DNA of 64,000 bases from Edaphochlamys debaryana (taxonomy: Eukaryota > Chlorophyta > Chlorophyceae > Chlamydomonadales). Numbering within the stretch: position 1 is the stretch's first letter; each line of letters begins with the position of its first letter. Location of the stretch: assembly GCA_016858145.1 (NCBI GenBank), contig JAEHOE010000030.1, positions 124,001-188,000 on the forward strand, written 5' to 3'. A model generated the notes under the pieces. It had not been told where the DNA came from. It did not search any database and saw only the letters and a list, made by a program, of their open reading frames with translations. Both the position numbers and the translations under genes were made by a program. Positions 35,601 through 46,423 of the stretch are shown here, piece after piece.

Positions 35601-37362
35601 GGGTGAGGAGGAGGCAGGGGGCAGGGCGGTCACCGGTCAGGCGGGGGGTGTCCGTGCACTGCCTTGGGTGCGTTCACCACCCCAGCCCGCCCCCGCTCCC
35701 ACGTCTCTACTCCACCCCTTCAACTTCCCTTCTTCCCCAACGCCCCCGCCACCCCACCCCCCTCCCCCCAGTCTACCTGCACGAGCTGCCCCGCCTGGTT
35801 GGGCAGTTTGGGCTGGACGTGGGAGCGCTGGGGCTGGAGGGGGTCACCCCCGCGCACATGGCCGCATCGGCGCTGGTGCTGGCGGCGCCCGGGCTGGCGG
35901 CCTGGGGCGCGGACGCAGCGGGCCGCTCGCCGCAGGTGCAGGTGAGGGGGCTGGCGGCGCGTGGATGGGGGCAGGGGCTGCGGCGGGGGGCCCGCCGAAG
36001 GCAGCTCCTAGTCCCCAGCCCAAGACGCGGCAGCTGTGCCCTGAAGGAGCTAGGAGCTAGCCTACCTAGAACGCCCCCTCACTTGACCCCCCTCCCCCAC
36101 TCTCCTTCCCCACTTCCCCTACTTCTCCCCCTCCCCAGCGCGCCCTGGACGTGGCGGTCCGCACCGTGGAGGAGGCCCTGGCGGAGGCCACCGGGGACGT
36201 GAGCGCCAACGCAGAGACCGCAAACCTCACGGGGCTGGACCCAGTGGAGAAGGTGGGGGGCGGGGGGGGGAGGCGGGTGGGAGGGGAGGGGGCCGGCGGA
36301 GGCGGAGCCCGGGAAGTGGTTCTTGTGCTGGCGGGAGAGGGCTGCTGGTGTATCAACCTCGGGGCCTGCGATGCTCTCTTACTGTGGGGCTGTGTCCGCA
36401 TCCTCACATCATGCGTCCGTCCTGCGGGAACCCGCGCAGGCGCTGGCCAAGGCGCCCGGCCCGCCCGCGCCCTTCCTGGCGCTGTCGTACGGCTACCTGC
36501 CGCTGGTGTGGGCCACCACGCTGTCGTACTACCTGAAGTACCTGCTGGGCGAGGGCGGCGAGATCCTCAAGGTCAGGGGGCGAAGATGGGGCGAAGACGG
36601 GGACGTCTAGGGGGCGGCACAGGTGGATCGGGAGGACGCTGGGGACAGCCGGTGGCAGCCGGCTGTGAATGTGTGCCAGTAGTAAACAGGGCTGAGGGGG
36701 CGACGAGGGTCTAGGGGTCTGAAAAACGATGCTGGGGCCTTGCAGCCGGCTGTCAATGCATACCGGTACTCACCAGCGGCCCTTTCCTCCCGCTCCAACC
36801 GAACCGAATGAACACAGATCACTGCCGCCAGCGTGGGTTGGGAGAATGCGCCCGTTTGGGCGCCCACGGCCGACCCGGCCGTCATCGCCTTCGTACAGGT
36901 GTGCACGAGGGGGGTAAGGGAAGGCAGGGATCAAGCGAGGAGCAGTGCTCTTGCCGGTTGGTATCATCTGCGTGCGGGGCCGCTCCTCCTCCTGTCGACT
37001 GCGGGGGGGGGCAACCGCGGCCCGGGGCGGAGGGCTTATCTGGGGCCGTCGGGCTGACCACGTTAGGCTGTGGGGCGGCAGGTCGTGACCGCATGAGCCA
37101 TGAAATACAACGCCTCCACCCTCCACCCCTTTCTGCACCTGTCCCGCCGCCCCACCCCTTCTCCATACCCCCTCTCCACTCAATACGCCCCACCCACCCC
37201 GCCCCCGCCCCGCCTCCCCAGGGCTCCACGCTGCTCTTCGGCGCCGCCGCCAGTGCCGCCATGAGCCGCAAGCTGGCGGGGCAGCCCTGGTCGGCCTTCC
37301 TGCCGCAGCTAGCCTGCATCGGCCTCTTCACGGCCGAGGCCTGGCACCTCATCATGTACTAG
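29611..37362 (+). CDS. plastid-type fusion: degenerate sigma54-activator AAA domain + NapH/NosR-like membrane polyferredoxin
   Basis: 20 exons: 29611-29889, 30150-30280, 30425-30638, 30931-31131, 31593-31631, 31868-31912, 32052-32174, 32820-32906, 33154-33269, 33475-33529, 33986-34169, 34375-34457, 34739-34910, 35191-35333, 35488-35602, 35772-35941, 36139-36252, 36440-36571, 36818-36898, 37222-37362; 2625 nt, 874 aa. Residues 1-90 are Arg/Ser/Ala/Pro-rich, like a plastid transit peptide. Residues about 108-365 align to bacterial enhancer-binding AAA+ domains: IIGNSKYAERLRKQV, FGEPGLEKFN at Walker A, SELFG, LLPKLVRLCGEGTYRR, VPPLRLRPADV, GWPGNVAEVAQVVERAV. Walker A, Walker B (NGTVLLTNV), GAFTGA and sensor residues are lost, so ATPase activity and sigma54 contact are unlikely. 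About 412-580: membrane segments with CAVCPF and CRYLCPIGGMNG, as in NapH/NosR/CcoG. About 577-640: Cys-rich [4Fe-4S] region ending CVNCMECLKACPNG. About 662-874: further hydrophobic segments. Predicted role: membrane electron transfer or redox sensing; partner unknown. Confidence 0.85.
30760..30905. repeat. degenerate (CAACCCC)n tract in intron
   Basis: An irregular run of CCAACCCCCAACTCC-like units in the intron 30639-30930 of the AAA/polyferredoxin gene. Units vary in length and sequence. No coding or RNA signal. Confidence 0.7.
32344..32443. repeat. about 26-bp G-rich tandem repeat, about 4 copies, in intron
   Basis: Units of the form GCGGCTGAGGGGGTAGAGG plus a GGTAGAG extension repeat about four times in the intron 32175-32819 of the AAA/polyferredoxin gene, with the last copy truncated. 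Confidence 0.85.
34571..34629. repeat. short duplication in intron 12 of the AAA/polyferredoxin gene
   Basis: The 20-base stretch GGCACGAGGCAGCAGCGAGC occurs at about 34572 and again about 36 bp on, at about 34608, inside the intron 34458-34738. Confidence 0.75.
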
Positions 37363-38144
37363 GGGGCGGACCTAACGGGCTAGCCCTAGCCCGTTAGGGG
37401 GGCGGAGCAGAGGGGCTAGGGCTAGGGGGGCGGAGCAAAGGGCGGGATGAAGGCTGTGGGCTGGTGGGCTCGCAGCGTGGTAGCACTCGCGGTGGGGAGG
37501 CACGAGGCAGGGTACAGAGGTGGAGGGCGGTGGAGTGGTGCAGGGAGGGAGCAAGGGTGCGGTGCCGGGCTGGTGGCGCGGACCATGTGAGATGGAGAAA
37601 CTTGGAGTGGAGACTGGAGGCCGAGGGGCGGTGGACGGTACGGCATGGGGTTGCAGTACAGACACGCGCCCGGAGGCCCTGGCGATGCCCTCAGGCATCC
37701 GCGCATGCCTCACAGACAGCGGGCAGTGGGCAGGGAGGGACGAGAAGCAGACACGGGCGAACGGCATTTATGGCACCGCCGCGGGCCAGGTGCCAAGTAG
37801 TGCATTTTGCCAGCACCTTGAGCTTAGGAGGCACAAGGCAATAAGGGCTCCTCCCATCACCCTGACACCCGACCCCTCCAGCGTTCTGCGTCCGGCCCCC
37901 TTCCGTGGAGACTGCACCAGCTTTCAGAGGCAGGCCTCCTTGCGCCGCTCCAGGACGCATCCCGCCATGCCCCTGCAGGCCGAGGCTTCGCTTAGCCACT
38001 CGGTCCGTCTCGGTCAGGAGGTCAGGCACCGTGCAACCGGTACTGCAGACTGGGGGGGATGGGGGACGTCGACGTCTGGGCGAAACCGTGCCCGCCCGCC
38101 TCCTTGTGCGGCCACAAGCTGTATAAGAAAGGGGCTGCGATGCG
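37363..38144. other. intergenic region
   Basis: 782 bp between the AAA/polyferredoxin gene and the LRR-like gene. It begins with a perfect hairpin (37371-37398), followed by G-rich GGGGCTAGGGCTAGG motifs. A TATAAG at 38122-38127 lies only about 20 bp before the ATG at 38145, too close to be a normal TATA box for that start. Confidence 0.5.
37371..37398 (+). other. perfect 13-bp hairpin just after a stop codon
   Basis: CCTAACGGGCTAG (37371-37383), two bases CC, then its exact reverse complement CTAGCCCGTTAGG (37386-37398). It starts eight bases after the TAG of the AAA/polyferredoxin gene, so it would form a stable stem in the 3' UTR. Function unknown; it could affect 3' end formation or mRNA stability, or be a chance palindromic scar. 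Confidence 0.7.
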
Positions 38145-41100
38145 ATGGCTCACCCCGTGACTCCGCTTGACCTGGGCTCCATTTTGGCGCCCGCGCTCCA
38201 GCAAGCTAGCGGCCCCGTCGGCGACTTCGCTGGCCCGGACGACACTATGCTCAACCCAGCCAACGACTGGTCTGCGCTGCCCGCGGACCTATTGAACCGC
38301 ATCGCGGGGCTCGTGTCGTCCCAAGTAAGTCCACACCTTCGTTGACCTTAGCCCCGTTGGACGCGGCTTACAGAGCTGTTGCTACGCAGGATGACCTGCC
38401 CAGCGTGGTGAGGACGTGCTCGGGGTGGCAGCGAGCGCTGCGCGGCGCGCTGACCCACCTCCGCATCGGCTCAATGGGCGAGTTGTCCGGAGAGGCAGAG
38501 AGCTTTGCGTCTGTGCGCATTCTGGACGCTCGCGGACTGCGGGAAGCGGCCGATGGCATGATTTATGCCACTACGGCGCTCCAGCTGGAGGCAATACCCT
38601 TCCTCTTCCCCAGCGTTGTTCACTTGGACGTCTCCCGTCAAGCATTGGGGGCGTCGGGGCTCCAGCCGCTCCTGCGGCTGGCCACCCGGCTGCAACACCT
38701 AAACGCTTCGGGTTGCAGCTTGGGCTGCCGCGACGTGGGGGTGATCGCAGGTGGGAGCCGCAGAGCGCATACCTGGTGGCTCTTGGGGGTCGGACGAGGA
38801 GGGGCGGGGCTCCAGGACACACCGGGGGTCAGCCCGCCAAGCGCCACCAGCTCGCCGCCCTGTGAGCCTCACGGCCCCACCGCTACCTGCTCCAACGCTG
38901 CCGCCTTTCTCCCCCCTCCCTCGGCTGCAACCCTTCAGAGCTCACGCAGCTCACCTCGCTGGCCCTGAATGGCGTCCGGTCGCTGGATCCCGCCCGGGGG
39001 CCGCGGAGCAGCGGCCATGTGGCCATCCCGGACATCACGCTCGCGGCCGAGCTCACTACCGCGCTACAGCGGCTTAAGGGCCTGAAGCGCCTGGAGCTAA
39101 GTCTCGAGGAGGTGCGCCTCCCGGCGTACCGCCACGACCCGGCGAACCCGGGCGGCGAGGCCGGTTTCGATGTCGATGATGTGGACGCGCTTGAAGCCGA
39201 CAACCCCGAGGAGGAGCAACAACAGCTGGAGGCCGATGAGCTATTCGCGATGCTCGCGCCGGACATGGGTGGCGAGCCGCAACAGCTGCAAGATCACAGC
39301 GACCGCGGCCGGGCTGTGCTTGTCGGCCTGCCCATGCTGCAGCTGGCGTCGGCGCTCGCCTCCCTGACCAACCTCACGTGAGCAATCGGGCGCCGGGCGT
39401 CCGTTCCCTCTGCGGCAGTTGCCACTGCCCCCCCCTGTGGTATCTACCCCCCAGCCCCGCCGCCCTCTCTCAACCCATGGTTCCCAAGGCCGCACCCGCA
39501 CCCTCCCCTCCTCCCTCCGCTCTCCTCCCCCCTTCCTCCCCGCCCCCCAGCTGCCTCCACCTCCGCCGCCAGCCCCTGGCCGCCCCCGACCTGCTGGGGG
39601 TGGCGCGGCTGCGGGGCCTCACGGAGCTGGCGCTGCTGTGGGACTCGCGGCACCCCTCCCTGGAGCTGGGGGCGGGCACGTGGGCGGGGCTCATGGAGGG
39701 CCTGCAGGTGGGGGAGGGGCGGGGAAGCGGGCGTCGAGCGGGGCTGGTGCGGCGCAGCTGTGGCGGCCTTGGGGTGATGTGGGTCGGCTGGTCACGCGTC
39801 CCTCCCCCAACGGCGCCGCCTCAATGGCCAGCACTGGTCACGCTGGTACCACCAGCCGACGCGATCCCGTACACGCGAACCCCATTACGCTCTCGTACTA
39901 ATCAACACACGCATCCGACACCCCGCCTCCGCCCTTCCCCAGGCCAACCTGGTGGTCTTGGACGTGGAGTTCCCCCCCGGCTGGCAGCCCCGTGAGCGGC
40001 TCTCGCTGGCGCCCCTGCGCCGCCTGGCCCGCCTGCGCCTGCAGCGCTGCGCCTCGCCGGACCTGGTGCTGTCGGTCATGCGCCTGGGTGGGGCCGGGGG
40101 GGGGTGCGGGGGAGGGGTGCAAGAGGGGCTCCTGTCCTTCATGCGCCTGGGTGGGGCCGGGGGGGGTGCGGGGGAGGGGTGCAAGAGGGGCTCCTGTCCT
40201 TCATGCACCTGGGTGGGGCCGGGGGGGGGTGCGGGGGAGGGGTGCAAGAGGGGCTCCTGTCCTTCATGCGCCTGGGTGGGGCCGGGGGGGGGTGCGGGGG
40301 AGGGGTGCAAGAGGGGCTCCTGTCCTTCATGCGCCTGGGTGGGGCCGGGGGGGGGTGCGGGGGAGGGGTGCAAGAGGGGCTCCTGTCCTTCATGCGCCTG
40401 GGTGGGGCCGGGGGGGGGTGCGGGGGAGGGGTGCAAGAGGGGCTCCTGTCCTTCATGCGCCTGGGTGGGGCCGGGGGGGGGTGCGGGGGAGGGGTGCAAG
40501 AGGGGCTCCTGTCCTTCATGCGCCTGGGTGGGGCCGGGGGGGGGTGCGGGGGAGGGGTGCAAGAGGGGCTCCTGTCCTTCATGCGCCTGGGTGGGGCCGG
40601 GGGGGGGGTGCGGGGGAGGGGTGCAAGAGGGGCTCCTGTCCTTCATGCGCCTGGGTGGGGCCGGGGGGGGGTGCGGGGGAGGGGTGCAAGAGGGGCTCCT
40701 GTCCTTCATGCGCCTGGGTGGGGCCGGGGGGGGGGTGCGGGGGAGGGGTGCAAGAGGGGCTCCTGTCCTTCATGCGCCTGGGTGGGGCCGGGGGGGGGTG
40801 CGGGGGAGGGGTGCAAGAGGGGCTCCTGTCCTTCATGCGCCTGGGTGGGGCCGGGGGGGGGGGTGCGGGGGAGGGGTGCAAGAGGGGCTCCTGTCCTTCA
40901 TGCGCCTGGGTGGGGCCGGGGGGGGGTGCGGGGGAGGGGTGCAAGAGGGGCTCCTGTCCTTCATGCGCCTGGGTGGGCCTGGGGCGAAGGGTTTATGGGT
41001 GGGGTGGGGTGGGGTGGAGTTAAGGCGCGTGGGGGCCGTGGGGGCGGCGCGGACGGACATGCGTTAGGTGGGCAGCAGCAGGGACGTGCTGGGCTTCAGG

Positions 41101-44100
41101 GGAGGGCGCTGCCGGTGTGCGCCTCGCGGTCTGGGCAATGAGGCGGGCGCCGCTGTCGGTTTTGCGCCGCCAGTCTGCGCCTCACCCTTGCCCCTGACCT
41201 GGCCCTCCGCTTCCTGCCCCCTCCTCTCGCAGGCATGGGGACAGGCGCTGGGGCAGCCGCAGGCGGAGCGGGCGCCGGAGGCGCCCGTGGCCCCGCCCCT
41301 GCCGGCGGGGCAGGGTCCGCTGCCGCAGCTGGGAGCGGGGCCGCAGCACCCGCCGCGCGGGCGGCCGGTGGCGGCGGCGGCCGCGGCTCCAGCCTGGCTC
41401 CGTCCAATGCTGCCACGCTGGCACGGCTGCAGGTGCTGGAGCTGCCGGAAGCCGGGGAGCACGTGACGCCGGGGCTGGTGGCGCAGGTGGGGCTGGAGGG
41501 TGGAAGCTGCGCGGCAGTCGGGTTGGGCGGGTGCGTGAGGATGCCGCGTAGGTTGCAGCGCTGGAGCAGCGGTCAACAAGGGCCAAGACCTCAGGCAGGC
41601 CGAAGGGGCCACGTCAGCCTGGGGCCTGCCGCCCTTCTGATCAACACGCCTGCTACTGCGGTGGCTTGCAACGCGTTTCCCCGCTCGGCTCAAGCGCAAC
41701 CTGTCCTGCTGCCCCTCCCCCCTTCCCCCTCCCCCCCCACCCCCCCACCCCCACCCCCCAGGTGGCTTCCATGCTGCCCAGGCTGCGGCGCCTGGACGTG
41801 AGCCGCTCCTTCAGGTGGGCACCGTTGGGGTCACGGGGCTGACTTCAAGACGCACCCCCCGGCAACACCCACCGCCTCGCCTCTTCTTCCGCTTTCCGGT
41901 AGAGCCCCCATCACCAACCTCCCCAACCTCCCCCGCTCCTCCTGCCACCCCCGCCACCCCCGCCTCCCTCCCAGGTCCCACGGCCGCTTCCAATTGGGCG
42001 GGGACCTGCTCATCCGGGACCTGGCCGTGGCCTGCCCCCACCTGCGGGAGCTGCTGGCACCAGAGGTGCCCATCCACGGCATCGGCCTCCCGGACGGCCG
42101 GGACCTGGCCCTGCTCCCCTTCGTAACGGCCGCAGCGGTTGCCGCGCCGCCGGCCGGGCCCGGCCAGGCCCAGGCGGGCCCAGGCGGCGGCCGCAGGGAC
42201 CCGGCGGCGGCGGCCGGGGCGAGCGGGTCGGAGCTGGAGGAGGAGGAGGAAGACGAAGAGGCGGGCGCGTGGGAGGAGGACGCTGACGAGGGCGGGCCTG
42301 GGCCCGGGCCGGGCCCGGGCTGGGCCACCGGGCTCGGGTCCTTCTCGGGCCCTGGCGCGGGGCCGTCCACGACCGCGTCCTTCTCCGCATCTGGGTCGGG
42401 GACCGGCGGGGCCCCGGGGTCGTGTGTGGCCGAGCCCCTTCAGGTGCCCTTCCCCGGCATGCGGCGCCTGGTGCTGCACGGGGGGCCGTTGTTCATGAAG
42501 AGTCGCTTCCGGGCCATCGCCAACATCCGGGGCCTGCGGGAGCTGCGCATCACGGGTGAGCGGGGCGTCAGTGTGGGAGGGCGGCTTTCGTTGTCGCGGT
42601 GAGCGGGCTTAAGGTCTCTTCTCCACCTTCGCTTCCGCATTCGAGAGTGGGGCTTCTGTAGCCGCGGTGGGTGGAGGCCGGCTCAAGAGTCCAAGGTGGG
42701 GCCTCCGCCCACCTCGCTCTCCCCTCAGCTTGTCAGCATGGGTTCTCTGCCCGCCTTCGCTGTTGTTCCCCCCTCCCCGCATCCACCCCTTTCTCCCCCT
42801 TCCCCTCCATGTACCTCTCCATACAAGGTTTCCCTGGCGTCGGCGCGTTCCCGCTCAGCAACAAACACCCCCTTCCCCTCCCCCTCCCCGCCCCTCCCAG
42901 GCATGACGGAGCGTGACTTCCTGTCCACCTGCAAGATGGGATGCTACGACGCCCTCTCGTCCCTGCGTGCCCTCACGGCACTGCACATCACGGCGGGGCC
43001 GGGCCGCGCACCCGGGGGCAACGGAGGAGGCGGCGGGCCCGCGGCAGGCGGCCCGCCGCAGCCGCCTCCGGCCCAGGCCCAGGCCCAGGCCGCCGTCGCC
43101 GTGCTCCAACAGCAGCAGCAGCAACAGCTGCAGCAGCAGATCCAGCAGCAGCAGGCCCAGATGCAGATCCAGATGCAGCAGCAGCAGCTGCAGGCGCAGA
43201 TCCAGCAGCAGATCCAGCAGCAGCAGCAACTGCAGCAGCAGCTGCAGGCCCAGATCCAGCAGATCGAGCAGCAGCAGGCCCAACTACTCCAGCAGGCCCA
43301 GCAGGCCCAGCACGGGGCCCAGCAGGGCCCGGCCGCTGCGGGCCTGCTCCAGCAGCTGCTGCAGGGCCTGCCTATGGGCCTCAACCTCAACCTGGGCCCC
43401 GGCGGGGGCGCGGCGGGCGTGGGGGCGCTCATCGGTATGGCCCTGGGCATGGGCGGCGGCGGAGGTGCAGCTGCAGGAGGGGCCGGCGCTGGAGCAGCTG
43501 CCGGAGGGGTAGGCGGAGCAGGGGCTGGGGCTGCCCAAGCCGGAGGGCCTCTCGGTCCCCCGGCAGCGCCGGGCCCGGGCCTGGGGGTGCACGGCCTGGG
43601 CCAGGGCTTTGCGATGCTGGCCGGAAATGCGGGGCAGAACGTGGGCGGCGGCGGGGCAGGGGGCGGCGGTGGGGGAGGGGCAGGCGGGGCCGCGGGCCTG
43701 GCGGCCGGTGCGTCGGGGCTGGGGCTGCTGCGGAGGGAGCCGCACCTTCACTTCGTGACGCAGCTCACGTCGCTACAGGTGGGGGCGGAGGCACGGGTAT
43801 GGGAAGGGGCAAGGGGCAGGGGTGGTGGGTAGGATTGATGCGGGTGAGGCCTGAGAATCTCATACTGAGATGGGCCCAACGGCTTGGCGGCTTCCCGCCG
43901 GCTCAGTGGCCCTTGCCCCGGCCTCGGAACCCCTTGCCCTAGACCTCTCTTCCTCGTTCTCCCCCCCCTCCCCCCCCCCCCCCAGGCCCTCACGCTCGAG
44001 TCCCTGTCCACGCGGGGGCTGGTGTTCTCGCACTGCGCGGCGCTGCGGCGGCTGCGGCGGCTGGCGCTGGGCGGCTGCGTGGACCTGGGGCCGGAGGGGC

Positions 44101-45895
44101 TGCAGCGGCTGCGGGTGAGTGGGGGGGAGGGCAGGGCGGGTGTGGAGGGCCGGAGGGGCTGCAGCGGCTGCGGGTGGGTGGGGGGAGGGGAGGTCGGGTG
44201 TGGAGGGTAGAGCGGGGCGTGGAGTTCCGTCCCCGTGACTGCCATCGATTGCGCTGACCCTCCAGTCTTACTCTTTACCTCCCCCGGCCGCCCGCCTCCC
44301 CCCCAGGCCGCCAGCATGCCCCGCCTCCGCAGCCTCAAGCTGCTGGGCTGCACCTGGGACGGCACGGAGGCCTGGTGGGTGGGGCCTGCGTGTGCATTTG
44401 CGCGTGCGTGTGCGGACGCTGCTTGAGAGACGAGTCCGGCCGGATGCTCACCCGGCCAAGCGTCCCAAGCTTGTCCTACACTCATACCCACACCCCCGAG
44501 CATCCAAACAAACCCACGTGCTAACGCAGTCATGTGCGCAGCCGACCGCCTCCGCCTCCCTTCCTCCCCCGTCTCTGTCCTCATCCCCCCACCCACCCAC
44601 CCACCCCACCCCACCCCACCCCACCCCGGTCCCCGCAGGGAGCTGCTGGCCTGCCTGCAGAGCGCTGCGCCGGGGCTGGAGCAGCTGGAGCTGGGGTCGT
44701 GCAAGGTGGGCTTGGGGCGGGGTGGGGATGGGGGTGGGGGGTGTCAGGTGGAGCAGGGTGTGCCGGGGGGTAGGCGGGGCGGGGCTGGGGCGCGTGGGCG
44801 GGTGGGGCCGCCTCCACGAGCTGCGCAGCCGTGTGTGCGCGGCAGAAGCAGCACTCCCCGCCACATGCCCTGCCGATGGCTTGGTCGGCCCCCTCAGCTG
44901 CATGCCGTGTCCATCCGATGCGCCGCGCACCGCACACCAGCACTGGGCGGACCCACCCAGGGCGCAGCGACGGCCCCTCAGCGTCCTGCCTCCGCATGTG
45001 CAACCCCCCCTGCATCCCGACCCCTGCTGCCTTAATCGCTGCCCTCCCTCCCCCCTGCTCCCTCAGGGCCTCACGGTCCTGCCGTCACGTCCCCACTTCG
45101 TTCCCCCGCCTGCCCCATGCCGCCTTTCGCGCTCGATGTATAACCCATTCTTGGCCCCCATTCTGCGTGCCCTCGCCTCCCTCAGGGCCTCACGGTTCAG
45201 CGGCTGGCCGCAGCGCTGCCGGGGCTGCCCCGCCTGCGGCACGCCCGCCTGCACGCAGCGCCCATGTCGCCAGAGGCAGTCACCGGCTGGGTGGGTGGGG
45301 GCCACAGCGCGGCTCTGGGGGCGGGGGGGCGGGGCCGTGGTTTCTGGGTGCGTGCCACCGCGTTGCAGCACTGCGCACCTGTCGCAGCGGTTTGCTGTGT
45401 GCATGGGGGGGGGGGTTCGCGCGGGACAAGGGACAAGGCCCCGGGATACGGCCTTGGCAGTGGTCGCTGGCCGTGTCGCCATGTGCCGTTACCCTGCGCT
45501 CCCGGGGTATAAGGACACAGGGTCTTGGGCCAGGACCGGGGCTCCCCGAGTACAGCAACCCCTATCACGCCGAACTCATGTCTTATCTGCCTCCGCCTTC
45601 GCCTTACTCTCCCCCCTCTCCCCCCCTCCCACAGGCGCCCCTGGCCTCCGCCTCCCTGCGCTTCCTGGCCTGCACCAGCCCCACCGCCCCGCCACAGCCC
45701 CTGAGCAGGGTGGACTCGCAGGACCCCTCCTCGGCGCTCTCGCCGGGCCCCACCGCCACCACGGGCGGGGGGCCGGGCGGCGCCGGGACCAACCCCGCGC
45801 CCCACTGGCGAGCGGGGGAGGGCTTTGCGGCGGCGCGCGTGGGCAATCGGTTCCAGCTGGTGCCCGCCGAGACGGCGGGCGAGGGGGGGTGGTAG
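38145..45895 (+). CDS. leucine-rich-repeat-like protein with polyQ and acidic segments
   Basis: 14 exons: 38145-38324, 38390-38750, 38939-39377, 39551-39707, 39943-40087, 41233-41486, 41762-41814, 41975-42555, 42901-43778, 43986-44114, 44307-44374, 44639-44705, 45186-45290, 45635-45895; 3678 nt, 1225 aa. The first exon has an F-box-like WSALPADLLNRIAGLV. Irregular leucine-rich repeats follow, e.g. VVHLDVSRQALGASGLQPLL, LQHLNASGCSLGCRDVGVI, LKRLELSLEEVRLP, LRRLDVSRSFR, RLRRLALGGCVDLGPEGLQR, RLRSLKLLGCTW. They are broken by acidic stretches (EADNPEEEQQQLEADE; ELEEEEEDEEAGAWEED), a Gly/Ala linker and, in exon 9, about 65 residues mostly of Gln followed by a Gly-rich run. This resembles the amplified F-box/LRR families of green algae and suggests a protein-binding role, possibly a ubiquitin-ligase receptor (inference). 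Intron 5 holds the 63-bp minisatellite. Last exon and stop are clear. Confidence 0.8.
40078..40979 (+). repeat. 63-bp G-rich minisatellite (14 full copies plus a partial) made from a 5' splice site
   Basis: Units start with ATGCGCCTGGGTGGGGCC and recur at 40078, 40141, 40203, 40266, 40329, 40392, 40455, 40518, 40581, 40645, 40708, 40772, 40835, 40900 and 40962 (partial). Spacing is 62-65 bp and differs only in a G-run. The first unit overlaps the end of exon 5 (GTCATGCGCCTGG, donor at 40088), so each unit carries a copy of the exon end plus GTGGGG donor. The flanking exon phases require the array to be intronic (intron 40088-41232). All frames stay open because 63 is a multiple of three. Confidence 0.95.
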
Positions 45896-46423
45896 GTTGT
45901 GAGTATGAGCAAGTCGTCAAGGAGGGCGGTAGGGTGGTGTGGGGGGGGGCGGGGCCGGGGGGGGGAGGGTGAAGGGTGGAGGCTGAAGCACAAGGAGGGC
46001 ACGGGTCTGCGTTGCTGATGGCAGGGTGGGGTCGAGTGTGAGGGTCAAGAAAGAAAGACGGGGTCAAGACGTGGTGCAAGGAGGGCACGGGCTGTGGAGC
46101 TAGCAACTCACAGGACGTGCCCGCGTGTGGCCGTAGGGGTCGAGGATGGCTGCTGGTGCCAGGTAGGGATGCAAGGTGGCTGGTAGGTTGCCGATCTGAA
46201 GATGGAAGGGGGCGGCTTGACGTTGAGTTGACAGTTGGCACGAGGTGTTCGGGATATGTGCGGGCGAGGAGAAGGAAGAGGGGCGCAGTCAAGGCAAAAA
46301 ACTCCGCTTCATGGCCGAGGGGACGGCGTTAGATGGCGAGGGACGCGTGGACGGTGCGGAGCAGGGTGTAAGCTTGCAGGGCTGAGGGAGTGAGGGCCCA
46401 TCCGGTCCGCAGCGAGGGCTGCG
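45896..46423. other. intergenic region
   Basis: 528 bp between two plus-strand genes. Contains a small duplication: AAGGAGGGCACGGG occurs near 45991 and near 46079. No other feature recognised. Confidence 0.5.

Noticed and set aside
38121..38130. TATAAG as TATA box of the LRR-like gene
   Set aside because: Only about 20 bp from the ATG, so the transcript would start at or after the start codon.
39952..41141. Long repetitive ORFs in three plus frames and Pro-rich ORFs on the minus strand across the 63-bp array
   Set aside because: They exist only because the unit is a multiple of three. Phases of exons 5 and 6 require the array to be intronic, and the frames change with G-run length.
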